A stretch of 64,000 nucleotides of DNA from Hazenella coriacea (GTDB lineage Bacteria; Bacillota; Bacilli; Thermoactinomycetales; Thermoactinomycetaceae), in assembly GCF_004341825.1 (NCBI RefSeq), contig NZ_SMAG01000002.1, positions 496,001-560,000 of the forward strand, read 5' to 3'. Within the stretch, counting starts at the first letter, position 1; every line of letters starts with the position of its first letter. Below are positions 46,827-57,039 of the stretch, one piece after another. The notes below the pieces were generated by a model, which saw nothing but the letters and a program-made list of their open reading frames with translations, was not told the origin of the DNA and ran no database searches. The position numbers were made by a program, and so were the translations under genes.

Positions 46827-47363
46827 TCACCCTTTCTTCAATTGGACAATCCCTTTTTGAATTTCGGTATCTCGATCATAGCGGAAAAACTCGTCAAATT
46901 TCATATTTTTCCCTTGGGTGTTACAGACTCCTGAGTAGGTTCCTTGACAATGGGGATAAAGTTCGATGCGATAGCGATGCCACATCTCAAGCTCATAATT
47001 TCCCCACTCATCGATCCGTTGACGATTCCATCCCCAACAATGATATGGGTCTAACTCATTTAACTTTTGCACTAGGGTGCCATCAAAAACATCTTTCGCA
47101 TCAGCGATAAAATATCCATCAATATCATTCGGTTGGTATTTGTCGGAACAGAAGGAGCCATCGATGAATACTTCTGTACACCCGACTGCCCATAGTTGAT
47201 TGACTAAAATTTTTAAGTGTTCCACAAGTCGTCGCCGCCATCGCTCGTCCCATGGGAGTAGAGAATAGGGTTCTCCCTTGACTAAAATAGAATCGCAAAG
47301 CTCAGTAAACGTCATGGGATAAGTCCCAGGATCTAAAAAGCCAAAATCATTAAATCTATCCAA
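46827..47363 (-). CDS. Nucleotidyltransferase-like protein (DUF6932-like), candidate toxin
   Basis: 178-residue protein. A minimal nucleotidyltransferase signature is visible: GS at 69-70 in FIDGSFCSDKYQPNDIDGYF, the metal-binding D80 and D82 (DID), and E134 in RIELYP as a likely third carboxylate. That is the arrangement of MNT-type and AbiEii-type toxins that transfer NMP to RNA or protein. I recall a family named DUF6932 with this look but could not check. TTG 47363 is preceded by AGGAGGCAA. It is followed 7 bases later by the XRE gene. Confidence 0.72.
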   Translation of the reverse strand: MDRFNDFGFLDPGTYPMTFTELCDSILVKGEPYSLLPWDERWRRRLVEHLKILVNQLWAVGCTEVFIDGSFCSDKYQPNDIDGYFIADAKDVFDGTLVQKLNELDPYHCWGWNRQRIDEWGNYELEMWHRYRIELYPHCQGTYSGVCNTQGKNMKFDEFFRYDRDTEIQKGIVQLKKG

Positions 47364-47614
47364 TTATTATTGCCTCCTACATTATATCATATGCAAAAAT
47401 TCGGGAGTGATGAATTGCTATATATAACAAAAATGTTAAATGTACTACGTTTGTTTAGTTGTTTCTCTGCGGTGCAATTCACACTACAAATAATATTATA
47501 ACTTTGGGATGAAATCTGTGGAGATCAGAACAAAATCGGAATGAAGAGGATTTTTCCTACTGCCTTGTTCGAGCATGAGAAATGGTATAAACTAAATCTG
47601 GTTGAGCGAAAAAC

Positions 47615-47632
47615 TCACCATTTAAATGGTGA
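47615..47632. promoter_or_regulatory. Perfect 18-bp palindrome upstream of tpx
   Basis: TCACCATTTAAATGGTGA is its own reverse complement. It lies about 80 bases upstream of the tpx start, in a 345-base gap that is otherwise empty. A dimeric regulator is the natural reader, but which one is unknown. Confidence 0.5.
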
Positions 47633-47708
47633 TGTAGTTCACTTGTAAATAAGCTAATAAGCTTGGTTCAGGTATGCGGCATATTTTTTCTAATAGGGGG
47701 ACAATTAC

Positions 47709-48230
47709 ATGGCACAAGAACGTCAAGGAGCCATTACTTTTAAAGGAAATCCTGTCACTTTAATCGGTCCAGAGATTAAAGTGGGGGATCAAGCACCCGA
47801 CTTTAGTGTACTAGCTAATAATCTCTCTCCAGTCACCTTAGCGGATAGCCAAGGATCAGTACGAATCATTAGCGTGGTTCCTTCAGTAGATACTGGAGTC
47901 TGTGATATGCAAACACGTCGTTTTAACGAAGAAGCAGCTAAACTAGCAGGTGTAAAAGTTTATACTGTAAGTGTGGATCTACCTTTTGCACAGAAACGTT
48001 GGTGTGGAGCAGCAGGGGTAGAGAATTTAGAGACCCTTTCTGACCATCGGGATCTTTCCTTTGGCACAGCTTATGGTGTAGCAATAAAAGAAATGAGACT
48101 CTTAGCTCGTGCTGTTTTTGTGATCGATAAAAATGATAAAGTGGTTTATGTAGAATACGTTTCCGAAGCGACTAATCATCCAAATTATGAAGCTCCTGTA
48201 TTAGCAGCACAAAAAGCTCTAGGAGCATAA
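47709..48230 (+). CDS. tpx: Thiol peroxidase
   Basis: 173-residue atypical 2-Cys peroxiredoxin. The peroxidatic Cys is in [14 protein letters not shown] and the resolving Cys in KRWCGAAG. It reduces peroxides using thioredoxin. The ATG follows a GGGGGAC stretch. Monocistronic, with a palindrome upstream and a terminator downstream. Confidence 0.94.
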   Translation: MAQERQGAITFKGNPVTLIGPEIKVGDQAPDFSVLANNLSPVTLADSQGSVRIISVVPSVDTGVCDMQTRRFNEEAAKLAGVKVYTVSVDLPFAQKRWCGAAGVENLETLSDHRDLSFGTAYGVAIKEMRLLARAVFVIDKNDKVVYVEYVSEATNHPNYEAPVLAAQKALGA

Positions 48231-48244
48231 TTTTTACATAAAGA

Positions 48245-48272
48245 AGCCCAGTTTTTATGACTGGGCTCTTTC
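48245..48272 (+). terminator. Rho-independent terminator of tpx
   Basis: AGCCCAGT/ACTGGGCT stem followed by CTTTCTT. Confidence 0.85.
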
Positions 48273-48331
48273 TTGTACATTGAAATATTATCCTTTAAAT
48301 GAATAGTAGACTTATAAAGGAGTAGAACTTT

Positions 48332-48901
48332 ATGCAATCGCGATGTTTTGTGGCGATTCCCATCCCTTTATCAATCCAAGAGTTACTAAAGGATTGGATG
48401 GATCACCACCGTTCAGTATATTCTTTTCACAAGTGGGTTCATCCTCAAGATTTACATATTACTCTCCAGTTCTTAGGAGCGTGTACCATCCAACAAATTG
48501 AACAAGTCAAGTTAGCATTAGATCAAGTGGTCAGAGAAGAATCCTCTTTTATCATGGGCTTAGATCACTTAGGTACTTTTGGTTCACCTAAGCAGCCACG
48601 AATTTTATGGATGGGAGTAGAAGGTAATCTAGATCGATTGCATCAGATACAACAAAAAGTAATGACTACTTTAGCCCCACTCGGTTTTCCGGCTGAAGAT
48701 CGCCCTTATCGACCCCATATCACTCTAGCTAAAAAGTATCAAGGGAAATCATTTTCATTGTCCCCAAACGCTGTTCCATGGACGAAACCCGCAGCGACAT
48801 GTTCTTGGAAAGTTGATCACTTGGTGCTTTTTAAATCTCATCTTGGACAACTTCCCATGTATGAGCCTGTTCATTCTTTTACTTTTTATGAAGTGGATTG
48901 A
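48332..48901 (+). CDS. thpR: RNA 2',3'-cyclic phosphodiesterase (2H/LigT family)
   Basis: 189-residue 2H phosphoesterase with both catalytic HxTx motifs, DLHITLQFLG (H42, T44) and RPHITLAKK. Family members open 2',3'-cyclic phosphates at RNA ends. The N-terminus RCFVAIPIP is typical. AAAGGAGTAG precedes ATG. Its 3' end overlaps the convergent symporter gene by 16 bases. Confidence 0.9.
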   Translation: MQSRCFVAIPIPLSIQELLKDWMDHHRSVYSFHKWVHPQDLHITLQFLGACTIQQIEQVKLALDQVVREESSFIMGLDHLGTFGSPKQPRILWMGVEGNLDRLHQIQQKVMTTLAPLGFPAEDRPYRPHITLAKKYQGKSFSLSPNAVPWTKPAATCSWKVDHLVLFKSHLGQLPMYEPVHSFTFYEVD

Positions 48902-50136
48902 GCCTTTCTTTGGATCCACTCTTTTCCTTTTAGAATCCGGGTAATTAGCATACTTGATACAGTATCTCCAGTAGAGTTAACCATCGTTGCAGGTGGATCA
49001 ACCAATGTTCCTAATATGGCTAGGATCGGTAATGCTTCTGGTGGGAAACCATACATGGTCACGATTAATAGTTCCCCGATAAAGCCACCTCCAGGGACAC
49101 CTGACATCACAGTTCCGCTCAATAGGGCAATGAGAATGGCGGTTAAAAAGGTGTCGATTCCTGTGAAAGGCATTCCAAAAATCCCAAATAGGAATGATAT
49201 TTTTAGGATTGCACTTAGACAAGATCCATCCATATGGATCGTTGCTCCAATAGGAATAACAATTTCACTCACTTCACGATGCACTCCAATTTTTTCTGCT
49301 GCTGCTAGATTGGGAGGAATCGTGGCCACGCTACTCCCTGTTCCTAAGGCAGTGAGAGCAGGAGCGGGAATGGCTTTCCAATAGGAGCGAAAACCTCTTT
49401 TACCTCCTGCAATCCATGCGTAAAGACTGAAAAATACAACGAAGTAGATCAGAGCGACTGGATAGTAAACAGCAACAGCTCGGGCATATGATCCAAGTAG
49501 TTCAGGGCCAAATACACCAACTAAGTTAGCAAAATAAGCCCCTAAACCGATGGGAGCAAACCACATCAGAATTTGGATGAATTTCATCATGACTTCAGAT
49601 AATGCATGTAAGCCACGGGAGACTACTTTTCCTTTTTCTCCAGCCAGACTAACCGCCATCCCGAATAAAATCGCAAAAATGATTAATGCCAACATGTTTT
49701 TTCGAGAGAGCAGTTCTGTAAAGTCGGATACCGTAACGGTTTTAACTATTTGCTCTGTCAGTTCGAGTTGTTCGACCTGTTCAGGTTTGGTCAGCTCAAT
49801 CTGAACACCTTCAGACGGAGGAAATAATTTTACAGCTGTTAGCATCACGCTTGACGAGAGGAAACCTGTAATAATGAAAACCATCAACATGATTGCTAAG
49901 ATTTTACCAAGTGTTTTTAAGTTGGCAATATTAGCGACGGAGCTACTAATTGTGATAAAGACAAGCGGAACAACTACAGTAAAAATGAGATTTAGAAAAA
50001 TATCACCTATCGGTTTTAAGAACTCAGCATGGGGTCCAAGGATGACTCCTAACCCAGATCCGAGAAGGATTGCGCACAATAATAATAGTGGAAACCGATA
50101 GTTTTTCCATATATTTGATTTAGTTAACGAAGACAA
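48886..50136 (-). CDS. Dicarboxylate/amino acid:cation symporter (DAACS family)
   Basis: 416-residue secondary transporter with about eight helices and two re-entrant loops. TALGTGSSVATIPPNL is the serine-rich HP1 loop and GVPGGGFIGELL is part of HP2, as in GltP, GltT and DctP. It would import glutamate, aspartate or C4-dicarboxylates with H+ or Na+. TTG 50136 is the start, with AAGGAGGGTGACG upstream. Confidence 0.92.
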   Translation of the reverse strand: MSSLTKSNIWKNYRFPLLLLCAILLGSGLGVILGPHAEFLKPIGDIFLNLIFTVVVPLVFITISSSVANIANLKTLGKILAIMLMVFIITGFLSSSVMLTAVKLFPPSEGVQIELTKPEQVEQLELTEQIVKTVTVSDFTELLSRKNMLALIIFAILFGMAVSLAGEKGKVVSRGLHALSEVMMKFIQILMWFAPIGLGAYFANLVGVFGPELLGSYARAVAVYYPVALIYFVVFFSLYAWIAGGKRGFRSYWKAIPAPALTALGTGSSVATIPPNLAAAEKIGVHREVSEIVIPIGATIHMDGSCLSAILKISFLFGIFGMPFTGIDTFLTAILIALLSGTVMSGVPGGGFIGELLIVTMYGFPPEALPILAILGTLVDPPATMVNSTGDTVSSMLITRILKGKEWIQRKAQSTS

Positions 50137-50424
50137 TCGTCACCCTCCTTAGATTCACTTATTATATTACTATAAAAATTTTACTGTTTCATATAGGGAG
50201 AGCCAAATCAGAAAAAATTTTGACAGGTGTAACACATGTTTGGTTTTCTGGACTATACTAGAAGTATCTAATTCTTAGAAGTATTTCAGAATGATTACCC
50301 CACCACTTCTTAACTCCCAAATCCTTTCCCAACTTTGATCTTATTGTTTGAAAGGGATATTCAATCGACTCGATTACTTCTTTCTGCATATAGATGGAAC
50401 AACATAGAAAGAGGGGCGTTACCT

Positions 50425-51225
50425 TTGAAAATTGAATGGGCTCATTTGAGCAAAAGACTTCAATCGCCTTCCGAGAAAGGCAATTATCATACATATAAAG
50501 GTTTATTGGACTTTTCTGCTACCATTCCCCATGGAATTACTGTAGTATTAGGAGCCACTGGCTCAGGAAAATCAACATTGCTAAAATTAACAGCCACTTT
50601 ATTGGTTCCAGATGATGGTCGCATTACCTACATAGATGAAGAGAAAGATGATGAGGTCACGTGGTCAAAAGCGAGTATGATGCAAGCAGGGGTCTCTTGT
50701 TTGGGTGATTTAAAGGAACAAATTAGCTATGTTCCTGCGATTACAAAGATTGATCACGATCTTACTGTAGAATCATCGTTGATCTATCTTGCTCAACTTA
50801 GAAGAATACGTAATCCCAAGCGAACCAGTGCTGAATTGATTGCCAAATGGGGATTAGCAGGTGTGCGGAAACTCCCACTTTTCGAAATTGAAGGTACTGC
50901 TACACTAAAAAGATATCTATTAGCACAAAGCTTATTAGGGGATCCAAAAATTTGGATTTTGGATGAACCTACGACAGGTTTAGATGAATTAGGAAGACGA
51001 TTGTTGTGGGAGGAGCTGGCTAATCAACCGAGTTCTCGTCTCACTTTAATTGCGACAACCGATGATATGAAGTTGGCCGAATTTGCCGATTATCTCATGT
51101 TGTTAGAATCTGGGTATTGCCGGCGACTTGGGCAGAGAAAGTATTTAACAGCCAGTGTGGCAGATGGAACCGTTGCAACATGGTATCAGGCGATGCAAAC
51201 ATTCTCTTTTATCAAAAGCTATTGA
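50425..51225 (+). CDS. Orphan ABC-type ATPase with a degenerate signature motif
   Basis: 266-residue ABC ATPase. Walker A is GATGSGKST (43-51) and Walker B WILDEPTTGLD. The signature that should read LSGGxxxR is EIEGTATLKRYLLAQ, so the core SGG is gone. It has no membrane segment, and no permease gene adjoins. TTG 50425 follows GAGGGG at 8 bases, so translation is plausible. It may be a regulatory or decaying member of a drug or bacitracin-type exporter. Copy H of the repeat follows its 3' end. Confidence 0.72.
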   Translation: MKIEWAHLSKRLQSPSEKGNYHTYKGLLDFSATIPHGITVVLGATGSGKSTLLKLTATLLVPDDGRITYIDEEKDDEVTWSKASMMQAGVSCLGDLKEQISYVPAITKIDHDLTVESSLIYLAQLRRIRNPKRTSAELIAKWGLAGVRKLPLFEIEGTATLKRYLLAQSLLGDPKIWILDEPTTGLDELGRRLLWEELANQPSSRLTLIATTDDMKLAEFADYLMLLESGYCRRLGQRKYLTASVADGTVATWYQAMQTFSFIKSY

Positions 51226-51275
51226 AATCTGGGAAGTATTAATTTTTTTCATTACCATAGGTTCCAACATCCAAC

Positions 51276-51390
51276 TCAATATAAGCCATATTAGTCACAT
51301 ATGGATCCAAATCCTGTCGGGTCGATGTTTCTCTGCCTCACTTTCGTAGCATGTTCGTAAAAGTTGCTCGTCAGAGAAACATCTCCTCTC
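51276..51390 (-). repeat. Interspersed repeat, copy H (full length, reverse)
   Basis: On the minus strand: GGAGAGGAGATGTTTCTCTG, ACGAGCAACTTTTACG, GAGGCAGAGAAACATC, GACCCGACAGGATTTGGATC, CATATGTGACTAATATGG. The arms GATGTTTCTCTG and CAGAGAAACATC (51324-51335 and 51372-51383) are perfectly complementary over 12 bp. It lies between the ATPase and exporter genes. Confidence 0.9.
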
Positions 51391-51484
51391 CAATTACTTC
51401 AAGTGATTTCGTTCAAGTTAAGGATCTGCATCAAATGATAGCATAGAATTTATAACTAATAGATAGTCTGCCATGGAGGTATAT

Positions 51485-53257
51485 ATGGGAGAGAAACAAG
51501 AATCTGTAAATCAAAAGATGAATTGGAAAGAGTTTATTCACCTTATTAAAGAAACCAATATTCCTAAATGGGTCATTCTCATAGCCATCGGGCTTAGTTT
51601 CATTGAGACAGTTGTGAGTCTAGCTGTTCCGTGGTTAACCAAGGATTTAATCGATATTTTAACAGCAGCTACTTGGAACTTATCCACGATCCTCTTACTT
51701 GTAGGGGCGTTTCTGGTTCAAGCGATTACTGGGGGAGTTTCAACTTATCTACTCTCTTATTTGGGAGAAACAGTGGTGGCTAATTTACGCCGAAAACTAT
51801 GGAATAAAACGTTACAATTGCCTATTCACTACTTTGATCAACACCGCTCTGGAGAATTTATCAGTCGAATCAATAATGATACGATGATTTTAAAAGAGAT
51901 GATCACGAATTATCTGATTCAGTTATTTTCTAGTGTAGTCTCAGTATTAGGAGCGTTAGTGTTACTCCTGTATCTAGATTGGGAAATGACATTAGTCATG
52001 CTAATTACTTTACCAATCCTATTTCTTGTCATACGTCCTATGGGGAGAAAAATGTATGAAATCTCACGAAGTTTACAAAAAGAAACAGCTAATTTTACCA
52101 GTTTGCTCACACAGGTAGTTTCAGAAATTCGTTTAGTGAAGTCGTATACAGCAGAGCCGTATGAACGTAAAAATGGGGAGTCAGGCATTCAGCATTTATT
52201 TCAATATGGATTGAAAGAAGCACGAATAGTTGCCTTTTTACAGCCGTTGATGAGTTTAGCCATGATGGTGATGCTAGTTCTGACCATTGGATACGGTGGG
52301 CTTCGGATCGCTTCGGGAGCTTTAACAGCAGGTGAATTGGTCGCTTATATCTTGTATTTATTTAAAATTATTGTTCCTCTTAGCATGATGGCTCGTTTTT
52401 ATACGAGTTTACAAAAAGCAATGGGAGCTTCTGAACGTCTAAACGATATTTTAATTCATGAAGAAGAAACATACGAAGAAAGTGGCTCGAATATTGACTC
52501 TAATCAACAAATCGTAGTGGAACGAGTCTCTTTTTCATATCCAACGAGTGACCTTGTATTGCAGGAGCTTACTTTTACGATTCAACCAGGTCAAGTCACT
52601 GCCATCGTAGGACCGAGTGGGAGTGGAAAAACCACTTTATTTTCCTTGTTGGAGCGATTTTATCAACCCACTTCCGGGGAGATCCGTATGGGAGAAACTC
52701 CGATTGGGCAGTTCAATTTGTGTGATTGGCGTAGTCAATTTGGCTATGTGGCACAGGAAAGCCCTCTTCTAGCAGGTACAGTTCGTGACAATATTTGTTA
52801 TGGGATGGAACAGGAAGTGACTGATGAAGAAGTGGAGCGAGCGGCACGATTGGCTTATGCAGACGAATTTATTCAAGAGCTCCCTCAAGGTTACCTGACA
52901 GAAGTAGGGGAACGTGGAATTAAATTATCTGGTGGACAACGGCAACGCATTGCGATTGCACGTGCACTGTTACAAGATCCAAAAATCTTGATGTTGGACG
53001 AAGCGACCTCTAATCTGGACTCCACATCAGAACAAATGGTACAAGAAGCTTTGGCAAATCTGATGAAGGGCAGAACCACGATCGTCATTGCTCATCGGTT
53101 ATCAACAGTTGCAGATGCTGATCAAATCGTAGTGATGGAGAAAGGAACGGTGACAGGGAACGGAACTCATCAAGAATTACTTCAAAGTCATGAACTGTAT
53201 CGGAAGTTAGTGGAACATCAGTTTAAGATGGAAGTGAAGGTAGTAAGGGAAAGTTGA
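51485..53257 (+). CDS. ABC exporter, fused permease and ATPase
   Basis: 590-residue half-transporter. Six membrane helices (about 20-310) precede the nucleotide-binding domain with Walker A GPSGSGKTT, signature LSGGQRQRIAIARALL and Walker B LMLDEATSNLD. This is a homodimeric multidrug or lipid exporter of the BmrA/MsbA type. The start at ATG 51485 has GGAGG 5 bases upstream; ATG 51473 has none. No partner half-transporter follows, which supports a homodimer. Confidence 0.92.
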   Translation: MGEKQESVNQKMNWKEFIHLIKETNIPKWVILIAIGLSFIETVVSLAVPWLTKDLIDILTAATWNLSTILLLVGAFLVQAITGGVSTYLLSYLGETVVANLRRKLWNKTLQLPIHYFDQHRSGEFISRINNDTMILKEMITNYLIQLFSSVVSVLGALVLLLYLDWEMTLVMLITLPILFLVIRPMGRKMYEISRSLQKETANFTSLLTQVVSEIRLVKSYTAEPYERKNGESGIQHLFQYGLKEARIVAFLQPLMSLAMMVMLVLTIGYGGLRIASGALTAGELVAYILYLFKIIVPLSMMARFYTSLQKAMGASERLNDILIHEEETYEESGSNIDSNQQIVVERVSFSYPTSDLVLQELTFTIQPGQVTAIVGPSGSGKTTLFSLLERFYQPTSGEIRMGETPIGQFNLCDWRSQFGYVAQESPLLAGTVRDNICYGMEQEVTDEEVERAARLAYADEFIQELPQGYLTEVGERGIKLSGGQRQRIAIARALLQDPKILMLDEATSNLDSTSEQMVQEALANLMKGRTTIVIAHRLSTVADADQIVVMEKGTVTGNGTHQELLQSHELYRKLVEHQFKMEVKVVRES

Positions 53258-53365
53258 TGAAGTCAACGATTCATATCTGCTGTATGGGTTAGTGATTATG
53301 GAATTCCGCTACATGATGAGATTTGGTCAAAAGTCTTGGATGTATAATTTAACAGATTGAAAATG

Positions 53366-53406
53366 AAAAAACCTCTTTGCATAGAGACATGCAAAGAGGT
53401 TTTTTG
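53366..53406. terminator. Bidirectional terminator
   Basis: AAAAAACCTCTTTGCAT and its complement form an 18-bp stem between the convergent exporter and VOC genes. Confidence 0.92.
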
Positions 53407-53407
53407 G

Positions 53408-53773
53408 CTAGATGGCTTGGATGAGCTCAATTCGATTACCAAAAGGATCACGGAGTTCGAGTCGTTCATATCCCGGGATCGGGATGGAGTCCAGTGTAGG
53501 GATTTGATGTCGATTTAATTGATTACGACACTCACTAAGATCATCTACTAAATAAGCCAAGTGAGCTTTGGTAGACGATCGATTCACACCGTCTTCGACT
53601 CCAATATGAACTTGTTTGTCTCCAACGAGAAGCCAAAATCCACCGCGTTTTTTTAAAGAATGAGGCTTCGGGATTTCTGTGAGCCCCAAGATGGTGCAAT
53701 AGAAATGGCGTGCTACTGTTTCCATGCCCAGTGGAATGGTGATCTGGGCATGGTGTAAATCTAAGATTTTCAT
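53408..53773 (-). CDS. VOC-family (glyoxalase-like) protein
   Basis: 121-residue single-chain VOC protein. The metal-binding edges are HHAQITIPL (His near the N-terminus), HLAYLVDDL and the C-terminal RDPFGNRIEL with its Glu. Related proteins are glyoxalase I, fosfomycin-modifying enzymes and dioxygenases; the substrate is unknown. Its start is 2 bases downstream of the aconitase stop codon, so it is co-transcribed with acnA. Confidence 0.83.
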   Translation of the reverse strand: MKILDLHHAQITIPLGMETVARHFYCTILGLTEIPKPHSLKKRGGFWLLVGDKQVHIGVEDGVNRSSTKAHLAYLVDDLSECRNQLNRHQIPTLDSIPIPGYERLELRDPFGNRIELIQAI

Positions 53774-53775
53774 AC

Positions 53776-56478
53776 TTATGCTTGGTTGTTTAGAATTTGG
53801 CGCAATACAGTTTGTAGAATTCCGCCGTTCCGGTAGTATTCAACATCAACCACGCTGTCGAGGCGAACGGTGACATCAAATTCAAAAGAAGTTTGGTCTG
53901 AACGAGTAGCACGAACGGTTAAGTTTTGACCGGGTTGGATCTCATCAGTGAGATTTAGGATATCTAAAGATTCTTTTCCGGTAAAGCCGAGAGATTTCCA
54001 GCTGTCGCCATCTTTAAATTGTAGTGGGAGAACACCCATACCAACTAAGTTACTGCGGTGAATCCGTTCAAAGCTTTCGGCGATTACTGCTTTGATGCCT
54101 AGTAAGTTGGTTCCTTTCGCAGCCCAGTCACGGGAGCTTCCGGTTCCATATTCTTTACCAGCTAAAACGACGAGAGGCGTTTCCTCTTTTTTATAAGCCA
54201 TAGCTGCATCATAAATGGACATCACTTCGCCAGATGGTACGTATTCAGTTACGCCACCTTCAGAGCCAGGAACCATCTGGTTACGAATGCGGATATTCGC
54301 AAAGGTACCACGTGTCATGATACGGTCGTTACCACGACGAGAACCATAGGAGTTAAAGTCTTTGACTGCGACTCCATTTTCTTGGAGATAGAGACCAGCA
54401 GGACTGGTTGTTGCGATGCTACCAGCTGGTGAGATATGGTCAGTGGTGACCGAATCCCCAAGTAATGCCAAGATGTTTGCATTTTCGATTGGTTTCACGT
54501 CTTCGGCTTGAGCAGATAGGTTAACAAAGAATGGAGGTTCTTGAATATAGGTTGATTTTTCATCCCATTCGTATAAGGTGCCTTTGGGTGTTGGTAGTTG
54601 GTTCCAACGCTCGTTAGCATCAAAGACTTTACCATATTGATTACGGAATTGTTCTGCACTGATGGCATCTTTCATTACATCGCTAACTTCTTGTGAGGAT
54701 GGCCAAATATCTTTGAGATAAATGGGTTGACCATCATGACCATAGCCAACTGGGTCTTTAGCAAAGTCAATATTTACTGTACCAGCTAATGCATAAGCAA
54801 CCACCAATGGAGGTGAAGCAAGATAGTTGGCTTTGACTAATTGGTGAATCCGACCTTCAAAGTTACGGTTACCACTGAGTACGGAAGCAACAGTGAGATC
54901 ATTTTCTTCGATCGCTTTGCTTACTTCGTCGGATAAAGGACCTGAGTTACCAATACAGGTAGCACAACCGTAACCAGCTACATTAAAGCCTAATTGAGCA
55001 AGTGGTTCAACAAGGTTGGCTTTATTTAGATAGTCGGTCACGACTTTAGAGCCAGGGGTTAAACTGCTTTTAACATAGCCAGGAACTTTGAGACCTTTTT
55101 CTACTGCTTTTTTAGCAACGAGACCAGCTCCGAGCATAACGCTTGGGTTCGAGGTGTTGGTACAGCTTGTAATCGCAGCGATGACTACAGCACCTGTTTT
55201 TAGTTCTTCATCGGAACCTTCAATTTTGGAAACCTTATTGATCTCTTCTTCTGTAAGACCGAAGCCACGCTCTTCGATCGGTTTACGTAGAGTTTCGTTC
55301 CATGCTTCTTGCATTTGAGTAAGTTCAATCCGGTCTTGTGGACGCTTTGGACCTGATAAGCTTGGAACGACATCAGCAAGATCAAGCTCAACTACGTCAG
55401 TAAAGACTGGATCTGGTGTTTCATCTGTACGGAATAGACCTTGTGCTTGATAATACTCCTTAACCAATTGAACCAGACTTTCATCACGACCTGTATTACG
55501 TAGGTAGTTGAGAGCTTCTTCATCGACAGGGAAGAACCCAACGGTAGCACCGTACTCAGGAGCCATGTTAGCTACAGTAGCCCGGTCAGCTAGGCTGATA
55601 TTACTTAATCCAGGGCCAAAGAACTCAACAAATTTACCAACAACGCCTTTTTTACGTAACATTTCGGTGACGGTGAGGGCAAGGTCAGTGGCTGTAGCTC
55701 CTTCAGGTAATTGACCAGTTAATTTGAAGCCGATTACTTCAGGGGTGATAAAATAAAGCGGTTGTCCTAACATACAAGCTTCTGCTTCGATTCCACCAAC
55801 ACCCCAACCAACAACACCCAAACCGTTGATCATGGTGGTATGAGAGTCAGTTCCAACGAGTGAGTCTGGGAAGACTACATTTTCACCATTTACTTCACGA
55901 GTGACAGCCACGTTGGCAAGATACTCTAAGTTTACTTGGTGAACGATTCCAGTTGCTGGAGGAACAGCACGGAAGTTGTCTAAGGACTCAGAAGCCCAAC
56001 GTAGAAGACGATAGCGTTCTTCATTTCGTTCAAATTCAAGGTTCATATTATATTCTAAAGCATCTTCTGTTCCAGCACGGTCAACCATGACGGAGTGGTC
56101 AATGACTAGGTCCACAGGGATGAGTGGGTTGATCCGTTCTGGATTTCCACCTACACGAGCCATTGCAGACCGAAGTGCTGCTAAGTCAACCACTGCAGGT
56201 ACACCTGTGAAGTCTTGTAGAACAATCCGTGCAGGTTTAAAAGCGATTTCTTTATCTGAACGATTGTCCGCCCATGAAGCTAATTGTTCAATATGTTCTT
56301 TTGTGACGGATTTGCCATCATATTGGCGTACAGCTGCTTCAAGTAATACTTTGATGGAAAAAGGTAGCTTAGAAATTTTACCGACGCCTTGTTCTTCCAA
56401 ATCAGAGAGACGATAGTAAACATACTCTTGATCGCCTACGGAGAGTTGGGCTTTGGCGTTGTATAGATCTTTAGCCAT
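53776..56478 (-). CDS. acnA: Aconitate hydratase (AcnA/CitB)
   Basis: 900-residue TCA-cycle enzyme that interconverts citrate and isocitrate. The [4Fe-4S] Cys are in [16 protein letters not shown] and in [25 protein letters not shown] near residue 780 holds substrate Arg/Ser. Length matches AcnA, which in Bacillus (CitB) also binds RNA. AAGGAGG precedes ATG 56478. It is transcribed leftward ahead of the VOC gene. Confidence 0.97.
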   Translation of the reverse strand: MAKDLYNAKAQLSVGDQEYVYYRLSDLEEQGVGKISKLPFSIKVLLEAAVRQYDGKSVTKEHIEQLASWADNRSDKEIAFKPARIVLQDFTGVPAVVDLAALRSAMARVGGNPERINPLIPVDLVIDHSVMVDRAGTEDALEYNMNLEFERNEERYRLLRWASESLDNFRAVPPATGIVHQVNLEYLANVAVTREVNGENVVFPDSLVGTDSHTTMINGLGVVGWGVGGIEAEACMLGQPLYFITPEVIGFKLTGQLPEGATATDLALTVTEMLRKKGVVGKFVEFFGPGLSNISLADRATVANMAPEYGATVGFFPVDEEALNYLRNTGRDESLVQLVKEYYQAQGLFRTDETPDPVFTDVVELDLADVVPSLSGPKRPQDRIELTQMQEAWNETLRKPIEERGFGLTEEEINKVSKIEGSDEELKTGAVVIAAITSCTNTSNPSVMLGAGLVAKKAVEKGLKVPGYVKSSLTPGSKVVTDYLNKANLVEPLAQLGFNVAGYGCATCIGNSGPLSDEVSKAIEENDLTVASVLSGNRNFEGRIHQLVKANYLASPPLVVAYALAGTVNIDFAKDPVGYGHDGQPIYLKDIWPSSQEVSDVMKDAISAEQFRNQYGKVFDANERWNQLPTPKGTLYEWDEKSTYIQEPPFFVNLSAQAEDVKPIENANILALLGDSVTTDHISPAGSIATTSPAGLYLQENGVAVKDFNSYGSRRGNDRIMTRGTFANIRIRNQMVPGSEGGVTEYVPSGEVMSIYDAAMAYKKEETPLVVLAGKEYGTGSSRDWAAKGTNLLGIKAVIAESFERIHRSNLVGMGVLPLQFKDGDSWKSLGFTGKESLDILNLTDEIQPGQNLTVRATRSDQTSFEFDVTVRLDSVVDVEYYRNGGILQTVLRQILNNQA

Positions 56479-57039
56479 AAAAAAACCTCCTTAAAATCGA
56501 GTCATAATCATGAGTCAAGGAAAATGCGTGTTTGTTTCGTCTGGTGAAACTCGGTTTCTTTTTTCGTAATCATTATACAATGGTTTGAAATGAATGTATA
56601 GCCCTGTTATAGAAGAAAAATCGAGTGAGTTTATTTGAGAAAATTTATATTGGGGTAAAATTTGGAAGGTCTATTGACCTTGATCCCACCGGGTTGATGT
56701 TTCACTGATTCACTCCCGTAGTGGAACTATTCGATGAAGGAAGTGAGGAGGAAACTCTTCTTTGAAAGACTTCTATGTCTTTTGAGTCGAAGGGTGGAGC
56801 GGACTTTTCTTCTTCTTTGCAATGTACAAGCTCATAGAGGGGGGAAATCGAATTCTTATGTTCTATGGTAAAAGAAATATTACCAAATATACTACTACAT
56901 CTCTCCTTCATGGTGTCCTGTTTGTTCTCTGTTTCTTAGCTTTCAAAAATATATAGACATTTTCTTTTATATTTTGTTAACGAGGAGTATAATAGTTGAA
57001 AATATGTTTCGCACAGCGAAACCCGGAGGGACAAAACTT
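56479..57039. other. Intergenic region between acnA and the IclR gene
   Basis: About 560 bases. On the minus strand GTATAATG (near 56574) is a likely -10 box for acnA. A direct repeat of ATGACTC surrounds 56500-56515. It also contains repeat copy I. An ORF on the minus strand (56702-56911) is not convincing. Confidence 0.45.
56676..56722 (-). repeat. Interspersed repeat, copy I (short fragment, reverse)
   Basis: On the minus strand: CTACGGGAGTGAATCAGTG, GAAACATCAACCCGG, TGGGATCAAGG. This is the second arm and the middle of the element only. Confidence 0.65.

Noticed and set aside
47461-47500. GTTTCTCTGCGGTGC as another repeat copy
   Set aside because: Only one arm-like string matches; the GACCCGACGGG and GGATC parts are absent.
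49016-49384. 122-codon plus-strand ORF inside the symporter gene
   Set aside because: Shadow of a well-conserved membrane protein on the other strand.
56702-56911. 69-codon minus-strand ORF between acnA and the IclR gene
   Set aside because: Only a weak AGGACACC precedes it, its C-terminus reads into a repeat copy, and the protein shows no domain.
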